In this document: one piece after another, positions 1-5,457 of the stretch
Layout: each line of letters opens with the position of its first letter
Position numbering within the stretch: the first letter of the stretch is position 1
Source: Candidatus Saccharimonadota bacterium
GTDB taxonomy: Bacteria; Patescibacteriota; Saccharimonadia; Saccharimonadales; JACDFO01
Direction of reading: 5' to 3'
DNA length: 8,298 nt
Assembly: GCA_013815785.1 (NCBI GenBank)
Contig: JACDFO010000036.1
Location: forward strand, 1-8,298
Position numbers and translations under genes: made by a program
The notes under the pieces: generated by a model
Databases searched by the model: none
What the model saw: the letters and a program-made list of their open reading frames with translations, nothing else
Told to the model about the DNA's origin: nothing

Positions 1-151
1 CTAGAAAGGTTGCGTTGGGATCTGACCATAGTTCATCAGGAAGCATGTTTAGCATTGCTTCGGCTACGCTAGGCGGCGTAAAGACCTCGTCGTTTGATAA
101 GTTAGCCAGGCATAGTAAAACATCTGGGTTGTATGTATTTAGGGAATTCAT
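1..151 (-). CDS. Restriction-modification methylase/endonuclease, N-terminal fragment (runs off window)
   Basis: A reading frame starts with ATG at 151-149 and stays open to base 1, giving about 50 residues. It begins MNSLNTYNPDVL and contains NDEVFTPPSVAEAML followed by DPNATFL. The DEVFTPP segment followed by an LxDPA-type stretch is the usual N-terminus of large N6-adenine methylases or fused restriction-methylase proteins (Eco57I-like and type I HsdM-like families), in which the SAM motif comes next; here the window ends just at that point. The start codon overlaps the stop of the upstream methyltransferase-like gene as ATGA, so the two are translationally coupled and probably work as one DNA-modification system carried by the mobile element. 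The exact family cannot be settled without the missing body of the protein. Confidence 0.78.
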   Translation of the reverse strand, partial: MNSLNTYNPDVLLCLANLSNDEVFTPPSVAEAMLNMLPDELWSDPNATFL

Positions 152-798
152 AATGTTCCAATCTTTGTTATATGAGTTAAAGGGAAGCTCTTCACTGGTC
201 TTGGGATAAATCCTTCTTCCCCTTCGTCTGAAATTATGGACTGACTAAATAGATCTTTCTTTTCCTGCGGTGTAAGCTCATGGAAATAGTAATCATGCCG
301 TTTTATACGGCTATCATTGAAGGGTCTGGACCATTCTGAAAAAACTATATGTTCCGCTTTCTCATCTGGAGTAGTAAGGCTTAATGCGTCCCCCCAGAGG
401 ATATTTCGTTTGATGATTGCCTCGGCGCTGTCGCAGATAGCGGGCTTAACCCTTCTACCAAATAACTTTTTATAATCGGCTAGGAATAGGTTGTACAGGC
501 GCTTTTGGCAGAGTTTCACATTATCTTTAAGAAACTCAACACCATAGATACTTCCTATTGCTATCAGTACCGTGCGTTCGTACTCCAGCTGGCTTTTCTT
601 ATACTTTTTAGCTACTAATTCTAGTTTTCGCTCTAAGATAGGCGCTAAAAAATTACCGTCACCGCAAGCTGGCTCAAGGAAGCGAGATTCTATTCTTTCA
701 GTCTCATGCTGGACTAAGCCAAGCATAGAACTAACTTCCCGTTCGGATGTGAATACCTCGCCCTGGTCTCTAACTCGCTCTTTTGATTTTATTGACAT
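148..798 (-). CDS. DNA methyltransferase-like protein with SAM motif, no NPPY
   Basis: The 216-residue product carries EVFTSEREV (residues 14-22) and a textbook SAM-binding motif I, FLEPACGDGNFL (40-51), as in N6-adenine DNA methyltransferases. NILWGDAL lies near 132-139. The expected catalytic NPPY/DPPY motif IV is not visible; in the corresponding place is IVFSEWS (151-157). From general knowledge, short proteins of this type accompany a larger restriction/methylase subunit on mobile elements, and the ATGA-overlapping downstream gene fits that. The start ATG at 798 has a close AAAGG at 801-805 that overlaps the stop of the upstream HTH gene, so coupled translation is likely. It may be a non-catalytic or specificity partner rather than an autonomous enzyme; methylation activity is inferred, not shown. 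Confidence 0.85.
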   Translation of the reverse strand: MSIKSKERVRDQGEVFTSEREVSSMLGLVQHETERIESRFLEPACGDGNFLAPILERKLELVAKKYKKSQLEYERTVLIAIGSIYGVEFLKDNVKLCQKRLYNLFLADYKKLFGRRVKPAICDSAEAIIKRNILWGDALSLTTPDEKAEHIVFSEWSRPFNDSRIKRHDYYFHELTPQEKKDLFSQSIISDEGEEGFIPRPVKSFPLTHITKIGTL

Positions 799-803
799 CG
801 CCT

Positions 804-1019
804 TTAATTATCTCCAGCCTTATTCTCGATAAGGTTTAGTACATCATCTTTTTTATAGCGTCTGTCACCACGCTTACCTATGCGAATTGCTTTTAGGTAG
901 CCCGATTTATCCCAAAGCCTTAGAGTGTTTGGATGACAATTTAATAACTCGGCTGCCTGTTTGAGCGTTATTAGCTTCGGATGACTCTCCTCTGTATCAT
1001 ACATACTACAACTATACAC
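804..1019 (-). CDS. MerR/excisionase-family HTH protein
   Basis: A 71-residue protein (GTG start at 1019; an internal ATG at 1004 would give 66 residues). It contains ITLKQAAELLNCHPNTLRLWDKSG and then KAIRIGKRGDRRYKKDDV, the winged-helix DNA-binding pattern of the MerR/BldC/excisionase (HTH_17) type: a helix-turn-helix around residues 20-40 followed by a basic wing. There is no effector domain. Its stop lies 5 bases before the methyltransferase-like gene, so it leads a three-gene leftward operon. On a serine-recombinase element such a protein could be a repressor of the restriction-modification genes or a recombination directionality factor; the sequence does not decide between them. Neither possible start has a convincing Shine-Dalgarno (GGTAAGT before GTG is the better). 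Confidence 0.82.
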   Translation of the reverse strand: MYSCSMYDTEESHPKLITLKQAAELLNCHPNTLRLWDKSGYLKAIRIGKRGDRRYKKDDVLNLIENKAGDN

Positions 1020-1317
1020 TACTTACCAATTAAGGCGGGGGTAGGTCTCTTGACATTTTTCGATAATGTACTCCGCCCTATAAATAGCCTAAATACCGGA
1101 ACGATTTCCCCGACGCTTTTTTCTACGAGCAACTTTGCGCTATAATTTATATACAATTAAAAATCTATCGTATTTCATGTAGCAGCCATTCGGAGACGAC
1201 CCGCACAAAGACTGGGGCAGCACAATTACATGCAATGTAAGTAATCACGAGGACGACTCGGCATAAAACGGGCTTACACGCGACTAACTGAAGCAAGTCT
1301 TCAAGGAGTCATTCGTG
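1020..1317. other. Intergenic control region between divergent operons of the element
   Basis: About 300 bases separate the leftward HTH operon from the rightward small ORF. I see two dyads, ACATT/AATGT at 1053-1057/1065-1069 and the perfect TTACAT-gca-ATGTAA at 1226-1240, which share a core and could be binding sites of the HTH protein. A TATAAT box is at 1141-1146. A short open stretch without a start codon (1245-1352) also runs through. No RNA gene was recognised. Confidence 0.5.
1118..1146 (+). promoter_or_regulatory. Possible rightward promoter of small ORF and recombinase
   Basis: A perfect TATAAT at 1141-1146 has a poor upstream -35 match (TTTTTC at 1118-1123, 17-base spacer). It points toward the small ORF at 1318 and the recombinase. 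It would give a leader of about 165 nt before the small ORF. Only the -10 box is convincing. Confidence 0.4.
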
Positions 1318-1440
1318 ATGCCCGTGTCATCTCAGAAGGTAGGAAAAAAGCGCTCAAAGGTTGAAAAACTCAGCACACAGCAAGCGCTAGATTTTGCTCA
1401 GCTTATTTTAGATATTTACAAAGATAAGAAACAAGTATAA
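1318..1440 (+). CDS. Small basic hypothetical protein (40 aa) of the mobile element
   Basis: The frame starts MPVSSQKVGKKRSKVEKL and ends LILDIYKDKKQV. It is preceded by a strong AAGGAG at 1303-1308, which is 9 bases from ATG 1318 and 6 bases from an in-frame GTG at 1315, so either start is possible. The N-terminal half is lysine/arginine rich and the second half is predicted to be an amphipathic helix (LSTQQALDFAQLILDIY). It lies 131 bases ahead of the serine recombinase on the same strand, between the TATAAT box and the structured leader. No family was recognised. A small basic helical protein next to an integrase could be a recombination accessory factor or a leader peptide, but that is speculation. 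The good ribosome-binding site is the main argument that it is real. Confidence 0.55.
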   Translation: MPVSSQKVGKKRSKVEKLSTQQALDFAQLILDIYKDKKQV

Positions 1441-1450
1441 GTGTTAGGTC

Positions 1451-1549
1451 GGGACAAGACCATGCAATTCAATAAACTAACCCAATCATTAACAGCAGTA
1501 GGGGTCTCTGATGTCCACGAATTGCGGGCTTTGTCCCAGAGATCCCTAC
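1451..1549 (+). promoter_or_regulatory. Structured leader with two competing helices before the recombinase
   Basis: Helix A pairs GGGACAA (1451-1457) with TTGTCCC (1531-1537) and GCAATTC (1464-1470) with GAATTGC (1519-1525). Helix B pairs 1498-1510 (GTAGGGGTCTCTG) with 1537-1549 (CAGAGATCCCTAC), 13 pairs with one G-U. B's left arm lies inside A, so the two must form a pseudoknot or exclude each other. B ends 8 bases before the AGGAG of the recombinase. Confidence 0.6.
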
Positions 1550-1557
1550 TATTGTTT

Positions 1558-1562
1558 AGGAG
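1558..1562 (+). promoter_or_regulatory. Ribosome binding site of the serine recombinase
   Basis: AGGAG lies 9 bases before ATG 1572 and fixes this as the recombinase start. It is directly downstream of helix B, so formation of that helix could affect ribosome access. Confidence 0.8.
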
Positions 1563-1571
1563 AAAATCATT

Positions 1572-3167
1572 ATGGCAAAGATATTTGCGATAGCAAACTG
1601 TCGTGTCTCTAGCGATGAACAAATGCTAAATGGCAGTCTCAATAGGCAAGAAAAGTCAGTTGAGCGAGCAGCCAAAGAACTTGGGGTAGAAATTATTCGG
1701 ACTTGGTCGGGGAGCGTTTCTAGCAAGAAGGGCTCAAATGTTAACCGAAAAGACCTAGCTGAAATGATTGATTTGTGTAAAAAAGATAAGCGGATAAAGT
1801 ACCTTATCATTGATGAACTAGATAGATTTATGCGTTCAATACTTGAGTTAGGATACTTCTGGACAACCTTTAGGGGTCTGGGCGTAAAAGTTGTCTTTGC
1901 ATCTCAGCCAGATCTAAGTGATGATACGGCAGCAGACACGCTTCTGATGATGCTTAAAGCGTATGAAGCAGAGGGCAGCAACGAGAAGAGACAGCGCTCG
2001 TCAATAGACGGTCAAACAGGGGCAGGCGAAGGAGGTAGATATACATATTGCCCCAAGCCTGGCTATATGAAAGGTACGACACCGGGAATACACTTGATAC
2101 ACCCTGATAGAGGACCAGCCTTACAGAAAGTATTAATAAGAGTTGCTGCAGGGTTAGTGAGTCCAACCAATGCTCTTATTGAGCTGAACAAGAGTTTATT
2201 CACTAAAAACCATGCATTGTATAAAATGGACAAGTTTAGAAAGATAGCTACCAACCCGTATTACGCAGGCGTAGTGTGTATCAATAAGCAGGTAAAAGTT
2301 TATAACGAGCATGGTTTGCACGAAGCAATAATTACGCTCAAGCAACACCATCGTATTGTAGAAATATTTGATAATAAGCCTAAATATCAGACAGGTCCAA
2401 AAAGGGCGGGTAATCCAATGTTTCCATTAAGTAACTTTTTAGAGGATGACCAATGCCTGGAGCTCAAAGATAAAGGTAGGCTTGTGGGTGTTCCACTTAC
2501 AAATGGAAAATCGCCAAAAATCTATAAAAAGTATAGGTGCAGGTCCTGCAAGTACTCATGGAATTTAGATGTCATGCATGACATGATTGACAGCTTCTTT
2601 AGTAAATACGAAATGTCAGATAGTACACAACAGAGCATTTTAAGTGCCCTTGATACTGTTTGGCAGAAGGACAGCGAAAATAAAATTCAAAATATGACTT
2701 CAGTTAGACGATCTATTGTCGAGTTAAAAAATATAATTAGGCAACAAGTAGAGAGTGCGGCAGATCCTAGCAACTCACTTATAAAAAACCAGTTAATCGA
2801 GATTATCGAGGAGAATAAAGTTAAAATCATTAAGCTCGAAAGTGAGTTAGAACGCCTTACAAATGATGAGGAAAACGATAAGCGCGAATTTATGAGTTTC
2901 GCGTTAAGCTTCATCCAGAAAACAAGTCAACATTTTTTAGAGCCATATGTGTCTAGGGATAACAGGTTAAGGTGTAAACTAATGCTATTTCCGGGCGGAA
3001 TCAGGATTAAAGACAAAGAAAAAGTTTACACCCCAGAATTAAGCATATTTTATAGGGGTGAGGCAAGAAAAAAGGACACCGAAGTGTCCGAAGATTCCCA
3101 TTTGGTGCGGATGAGGAGACTCAAACTCCTGGCCTCTTCCTTGGCAAGGAAGCGCTCTATCAACTGA
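1572..3167 (+). CDS. Large serine recombinase (integrase) of tRNA-Gly-integrated element
   Basis: A 531-residue site-specific recombinase. The N-terminal resolvase domain (about 1-145) has CRVSSDEQ with the nucleophile at Ser13 and the DELDRFMRS arginine motif. A recombinase domain follows (GYMKGT to about 275). Next is a degenerate zinc ribbon with Cys295, Cys323 and Cys326 but no fourth cysteine in the usual place, then a coiled coil (about 380-437) and a C-terminal YTPELS segment near 486-491. This order is that of phage and ICE integrases that cut, rotate and religate at attP/attB. Residues 511-531 are encoded by the antisense strand of tRNA-Gly, and about 499-506 by that tRNA's terminator, so the frame ends inside the presumed attachment site. 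Function as the integrase of this element is well supported; the genuine C-terminus in the excised form may differ. Confidence 0.95.
   Translation: MAKIFAIANCRVSSDEQMLNGSLNRQEKSVERAAKELGVEIIRTWSGSVSSKKGSNVNRKDLAEMIDLCKKDKRIKYLIIDELDRFMRSILELGYFWTTFRGLGVKVVFASQPDLSDDTAADTLLMMLKAYEAEGSNEKRQRSSIDGQTGAGEGGRYTYCPKPGYMKGTTPGIHLIHPDRGPALQKVLIRVAAGLVSPTNALIELNKSLFTKNHALYKMDKFRKIATNPYYAGVVCINKQVKVYNEHGLHEAIITLKQHHRIVEIFDNKPKYQTGPKRAGNPMFPLSNFLEDDQCLELKDKGRLVGVPLTNGKSPKIYKKYRCRSCKYSWNLDVMHDMIDSFFSKYEMSDSTQQSILSALDTVWQKDSENKIQNMTSVRRSIVELKNIIRQQVESAADPSNSLIKNQLIEIIEENKVKIIKLESELERLTNDEENDKREFMSFALSFIQKTSQHFLEPYVSRDNRLRCKLMLFPGGIRIKDKEKVYTPELSIFYRGEARKKDTEVSEDSHLVRMRRLKLLASSLARKRSIN
2569..2584. repeat. 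16-bp perfect palindrome inside the recombinase gene
   Basis: ATGTCATGCATGACAT equals its own reverse complement. It lies just after the CxxC pair of the zinc ribbon, coding for part of LDVMHDM. It could be a binding site or simply a consequence of the codons. Confidence 0.6.
3068..3089 (-). terminator. Intrinsic terminator of tRNA-Gly, inside the recombinase frame
   Basis: Read leftward, GGACAC-TTCG-GTGTCC (3089-3074) forms a 6-bp stem with a UUCG tetraloop, followed by six T (3073-3068), starting 13 bases after the tRNA CCA end. The same bases encode recombinase residues about 499-506. Confidence 0.88.
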
Positions 3168-3178
3168 GCTACACCCGC
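3103..3178 (-). tRNA. tRNA-Gly(GCC); presumed attachment site
   Basis: The leftward 76-nt gene has acceptor GCGGGTG paired with CATCCGC (one G-U), encoded CCA at 3105-3103, a D-arm with AGCTCAGTTGATAGAGC, and an anticodon loop TTGCCAA with GCC at 3145-3143. It reads glycine codons GGC and GGU. The serine recombinase stops at 3167 on the opposite strand, so 65 of 76 tRNA bases are antisense coding. The mobile element lies downstream of the tRNA 3' end, the usual arrangement for tRNA-targeted integration. No clear promoter was found upstream; TTTACA at 3222-3217 lacks a partner. Confidence 0.97.
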
Positions 3179-3350
3179 ATAACAAGCACTGCTCGTAGGT
3201 TATTAGTTTATTTGATTGTAAACGTTCGACTATGCAACAGTTGTAGAGCGCTTGCGCTATTTACTATTTTTGCAGTAAGCTGCGCAACTGAGCTATTCCC
3301 GCGCAACTGCAGGATTATAACTATAATTTGCGTTACTTTCAAGAGAGACC

Positions 3351-3379
3351 TTGAATATTCCACCTCTGTATCATACAAT
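3351..3379 (+). promoter_or_regulatory. Promoter upstream of the structured RNA and tRNA-Phe
   Basis: TTGAAT (3351-3356), a 17-base spacer and TACAAT (3374-3379) make a good vegetative-sigma promoter with a start expected near 3386. It would transcribe both stem-loops and then tRNA-Phe. Confidence 0.65.
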
Positions 3380-3393
3380 AGCTTGGTCTCGTC

Positions 3394-3500
3394 CAATTTC
3401 GTAAACCAAGCCAAGCTGTTTACGAAATTGAGAAGAAAAACCGACCAGAAGGTGCAACAAAAGCAGTTTACTGATTTTGTGAAAGCTGACCGTCGGTTTT
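3394..3500 (+). ncRNA. Candidate structured leader or small RNA upstream of tRNA-Phe
   Basis: Two stem-loops follow the promoter. The first pairs CAATTTCGTAAAC (3394-3406) perfectly with GTTTACGAAATTG (3418-3430) around an 11-base loop. The second has an outer stem AAAACCGAC (3437-3445) with GTCGGTTTT (3492-3500), and inside it ACAAAA-G-CAGT (3457-3467) pairs with ACTG-A-TTTTGT (3470-3480) with one G/A mismatch. The structure ends in TTTT 5 bases before the tRNA. It may be a tRNA precursor leader removed by processing, an attenuator, or an independent small RNA. The function is unknown; the pairing itself is directly visible. Confidence 0.5.
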
Positions 3501-3505
3501 GACGA

Positions 3506-3581
3506 GGCTCTTTAGCTCAGTTGGTAGAGCAGAGGCTTGAAGAGCCTTGTGTCCCCAGTTCGAGTCTGGGAGGAGCCACCA
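3506..3581 (+). tRNA. tRNA-Phe(GAA)
   Basis: A 76-nt gene with acceptor GGCTCTT paired with AGGAGCC (one U-G), encoded CCA at 3579-3581, D-arm AGCTCAGTTGGTAGAGC, anticodon loop TTGAAGA with GAA at 3539-3541, and T-arm CCCCAGTTCGAGTCTGGG. The sequence is typical of bacterial phenylalanine tRNA. It is the only rightward tRNA in the window and is followed after 17 bases by a terminator. Confidence 0.97.
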
Positions 3582-3598
3582 AAAAATTTTAGTAAATT

Positions 3599-3620
3599 AA
3601 GAGGGTTGGGCCCTCTTTTT
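3599..3620 (+). terminator. Intrinsic terminator of tRNA-Phe
   Basis: AAGAGGG (3599-3605), loop TTGGG, CCCTCTT (3611-3617) and further T to 3620. It ends 6 bases before the ATG of the PafA-like gene, so it occupies the place where that gene's ribosome-binding site would be expected. Confidence 0.85.
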
Positions 3621-3626
3621 ATATTT

Positions 3627-4946
3627 ATGAACGAACGAATATTTGGCACTGAAACAGAATTTGGATTAATTATCGACGGAGATAATAACTTTTCTAGTCA
3701 AGAGCTCCGCGAGGCACTGCCACTTCATACGGTAATGGTGCGCGAGTTTTTATCAAATGGTGCTCGCTTTTATATTGACTACAACTCCCAGCTAGAATAT
3801 GCTACACCGGAATGTCTTGGACCGGCAGATACGGTTCACGCCGAGATAGCCGGAGAAAAAATTGTTTACGAGACACTGAGTAATTTACAGACCGCGGGTC
3901 GTATTTCAAATTTCCATCTTTACAAACGGGTGATTGATGACGGCGGAGAAACTTGGGGCTACCACGAAAATTACCTCATAGAACGCGACGCTTTTAATAG
4001 TCCCCGCCTACTAACTTTACTACTTGGCCACTTAGCTACGAGAAACATTTTTGTTGGTGCGGGTCAGTGGCTACCAAATAATGATAATGTTTCGCGAGTT
4101 GTGCCCGGTCAGAAAACACAGTCCATCAAAACTGATACTTCTGTGTCGACTACTCAAGATAAGCCATTGCTAAATTTAAGAGACGAGCCCCATGCTTCTA
4201 ATAAATTATGGGCAAGATTACATATTACGTCTGGAGATGCCAATATATCTCCTTGGGCAACCTGGCTAAAACTCGGCTCAACATCGCTTGTTTCAAGGCT
4301 AGTCGAAACGGGTTTCGCACGCACTGAAGGAATTGAATTTTCTGACCCGGCACAAGTCAGTAATCGAGTCGCAAAAGATGACACGCTAAACAATTCATAT
4401 GGACTAACAAACGGGCGGCACGCCAAGGCGGTGAACGTTCAAGAATATTTATTAGAACAATGTGAAATTATGGCAGAACAAATTGACGTACCGAAACAGG
4501 AAAGACTTGTCTTAAAAGCTTGGAGAAAAGCACATGACGACATAACCATTGACCCTGAGTTATTAGCGGGTCGAGCAGACTGGATTACACGAAGAATGTT
4601 ACTGTCTAATTTTGTGCTTCGGCATGGAATCGATACTCCAGACGACCAATCGTTAGCCCAGGTCGATCAAACTTGGGATATGGTGCACCCTACGGCTGGC
4701 ATAGGTGTGCAACGATTCAGGAATCTAATGCCTTTTCCTGGGTATAGCTCTGAAAAGGTTGAAAGATTGCAATTATCACCCCCCGAAGGAACACGCGCTC
4801 AACAGCGAGGTAACCTTATTAAAAATATGCCTCGCATATATCGAACTGATGCAGAGGTTAATTGGGAACTAGTGGGGACAGCCGAAGCAGTCCACTTGCT
4901 ACCAAATCCGTATGGAAATATTTTATCCGCAGCCAGTGTACGATAA
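3627..4946 (+). CDS. Pup ligase/deamidase family protein (PafA-like)
   Basis: The 439-residue product belongs to the PafA/Dop carboxylate-amine ligase family, which attaches the ubiquitin-like protein Pup to lysines (PafA) or deamidates/removes it (Dop). Family signatures in order: RIFGTETEFG (4-13, with Mg/ATP glutamates E9 and E11), NGARFYIDYNSQLEYATPEC (44-63, with D51 at the place of the catalytic PafA aspartate), GYHENYL, RDEPHA, then RLHITSGDAN and LKLGSTSLV. Only about 30 residues separate GTETEFG from NGAR, so the long Dop-specific insertion is absent and PafA is the closer match. ATG 3627 is chosen because MNERIFGTETEFG matches the family N-terminus; the frame is open further upstream only because it reads into tRNA-Phe. 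There is no Shine-Dalgarno. No Pup, Mpa or proteasome gene is adjacent. Confidence 0.88.
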   Translation: MNERIFGTETEFGLIIDGDNNFSSQELREALPLHTVMVREFLSNGARFYIDYNSQLEYATPECLGPADTVHAEIAGEKIVYETLSNLQTAGRISNFHLYKRVIDDGGETWGYHENYLIERDAFNSPRLLTLLLGHLATRNIFVGAGQWLPNNDNVSRVVPGQKTQSIKTDTSVSTTQDKPLLNLRDEPHASNKLWARLHITSGDANISPWATWLKLGSTSLVSRLVETGFARTEGIEFSDPAQVSNRVAKDDTLNNSYGLTNGRHAKAVNVQEYLLEQCEIMAEQIDVPKQERLVLKAWRKAHDDITIDPELLAGRADWITRRMLLSNFVLRHGIDTPDDQSLAQVDQTWDMVHPTAGIGVQRFRNLMPFPGYSSEKVERLQLSPPEGTRAQQRGNLIKNMPRIYRTDAEVNWELVGTAEAVHLLPNPYGNILSAASVR

Positions 4947-5040
4947 GCTCTCCTATTTTACGTAGGACATCTCTCATTTTGATAGGTGTGACAAAAGGCT
5001 ATTCTGGCTGGGCTCTAAGTAGAAATGCGTTCTAGCGTAT

Positions 5041-5394
5041 TTAAGGCTGAAGTGAGCGTGCTTGCTGGTCGAAACTAGAAATTAATGATTCTTTTTCCCT
5101 TATAGATTCTTGGATGCGTTGTTGATCAAGTTTGAGCTGATTACGTCTATCGGCAATTTGGCGGACAAGTGTATTGATATGTGTTTGACTTTGAGAACGA
5201 TGGCCTGAATCATCTGTAGCTTTAACCTCCTGCTCACGCGTTTGCAGCATAATTGTAAGCTGAGCTACGTCCTGCTCAACGTTCTTTTGCAGTTTGCCCA
5301 CTTCTCCTCTAAGATCAGATATCTCCTGACGAACTTGGTTTGAAGCTTTCATCATTTCGGCCGACGCTATTTTTAGATGATCTTGTGCAGACAT
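5041..5394 (-). CDS. Coiled-coil hypothetical protein (117 aa)
   Basis: A soluble, highly charged protein rich in Q, E, K, S and D with heptad-like spacing through most of its length: residues about 8-55 (ASAEMMKASNQVRQEISD onward) and about 72-112 (THINTLVRQIADRR onward), separated by a short polar segment around KATDDSGHRSQSQ. That suggests a two-helix antiparallel coiled coil. It has no signal peptide, no membrane segment and no cysteines. It is not Pup: it lacks the C-terminal GG-E/Q and is longer. ATG 5394 has an excellent AAGGAG at 5406-5401, 6 bases away, so expression is credible. It is convergent with the PafA-like gene (94 bases apart) and is downstream of the tRNA-Val terminator. 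No family was recognised; a structural or adaptor role is only a guess. Confidence 0.8.
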   Translation of the reverse strand: MSAQDHLKIASAEMMKASNQVRQEISDLRGEVGKLQKNVEQDVAQLTIMLQTREQEVKATDDSGHRSQSQTHINTLVRQIADRRNQLKLDQQRIQESIREKESLISSFDQQARSLQP

Positions 5395-5457
5395 ATTGGA
5401 CTCCTTACATTTAATTATCTCTAATATTCATTTTTTTACTGTGAAATTTTTAACATA

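Larger units (their letters stand above)
3179..3505. other. Intergenic region between divergent tRNA-Gly and tRNA-Phe
   Basis: No convincing protein gene. It holds a repeated GCGCAACTG (3282-3290 and 3301-3309), a small CAACAGTTG dyad at 3235-3243, a good promoter (3351-3379), and two strong stem-loops (3394-3430 and 3437-3500). A 96-codon open frame across it has no ribosome-binding site and is treated as chance. Confidence 0.6.

Noticed and set aside
572..832. 86-codon rightward frame opposite the methyltransferase-like gene
   Set aside because: Antisense shadow of a well-supported gene, with no ribosome-binding site or family features.
1050..1084. TTGACA at 1050-1055 with TATAAA at 1079-1084 as a promoter
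   Set aside because: The spacer is 23 bases, too long for a normal sigma-70 type promoter, and no other -10 fits.
1245..1352. Protein-like open stretch (RLTEASLQGVIRDARVISEG) ending near the A6 run in the small ORF
   Set aside because: No start codon in frame; joining it to the small ORF would need a +1 shift at the A-run. Possible remnant or frameshift, but too weak to call.
3212..3502. 96-codon rightward open frame before tRNA-Phe
   Set aside because: No ribosome-binding site, odd composition, and it coincides with a promoter and two perfect inverted repeats that explain the sequence better.
3537..3626. N-terminal extension of the PafA-like protein by 30 codons
   Set aside because: It would start inside tRNA-Phe with TTG and read through the terminator; the family N-terminus begins at the ATG at 3627.
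4947..5040. Small Pup-like gene between the PafA-like and coiled-coil genes
   Set aside because: The 94-base gap is too short and holds no ATG-started frame ending in GG-E/Q; only a weak TCCTA/TAGGA dyad was seen.
5041..5394. Coiled-coil protein as the Pup modifier for the PafA-like ligase
   Set aside because: It ends in SLQP rather than GG-E/Q and is nearly twice the usual Pup length.
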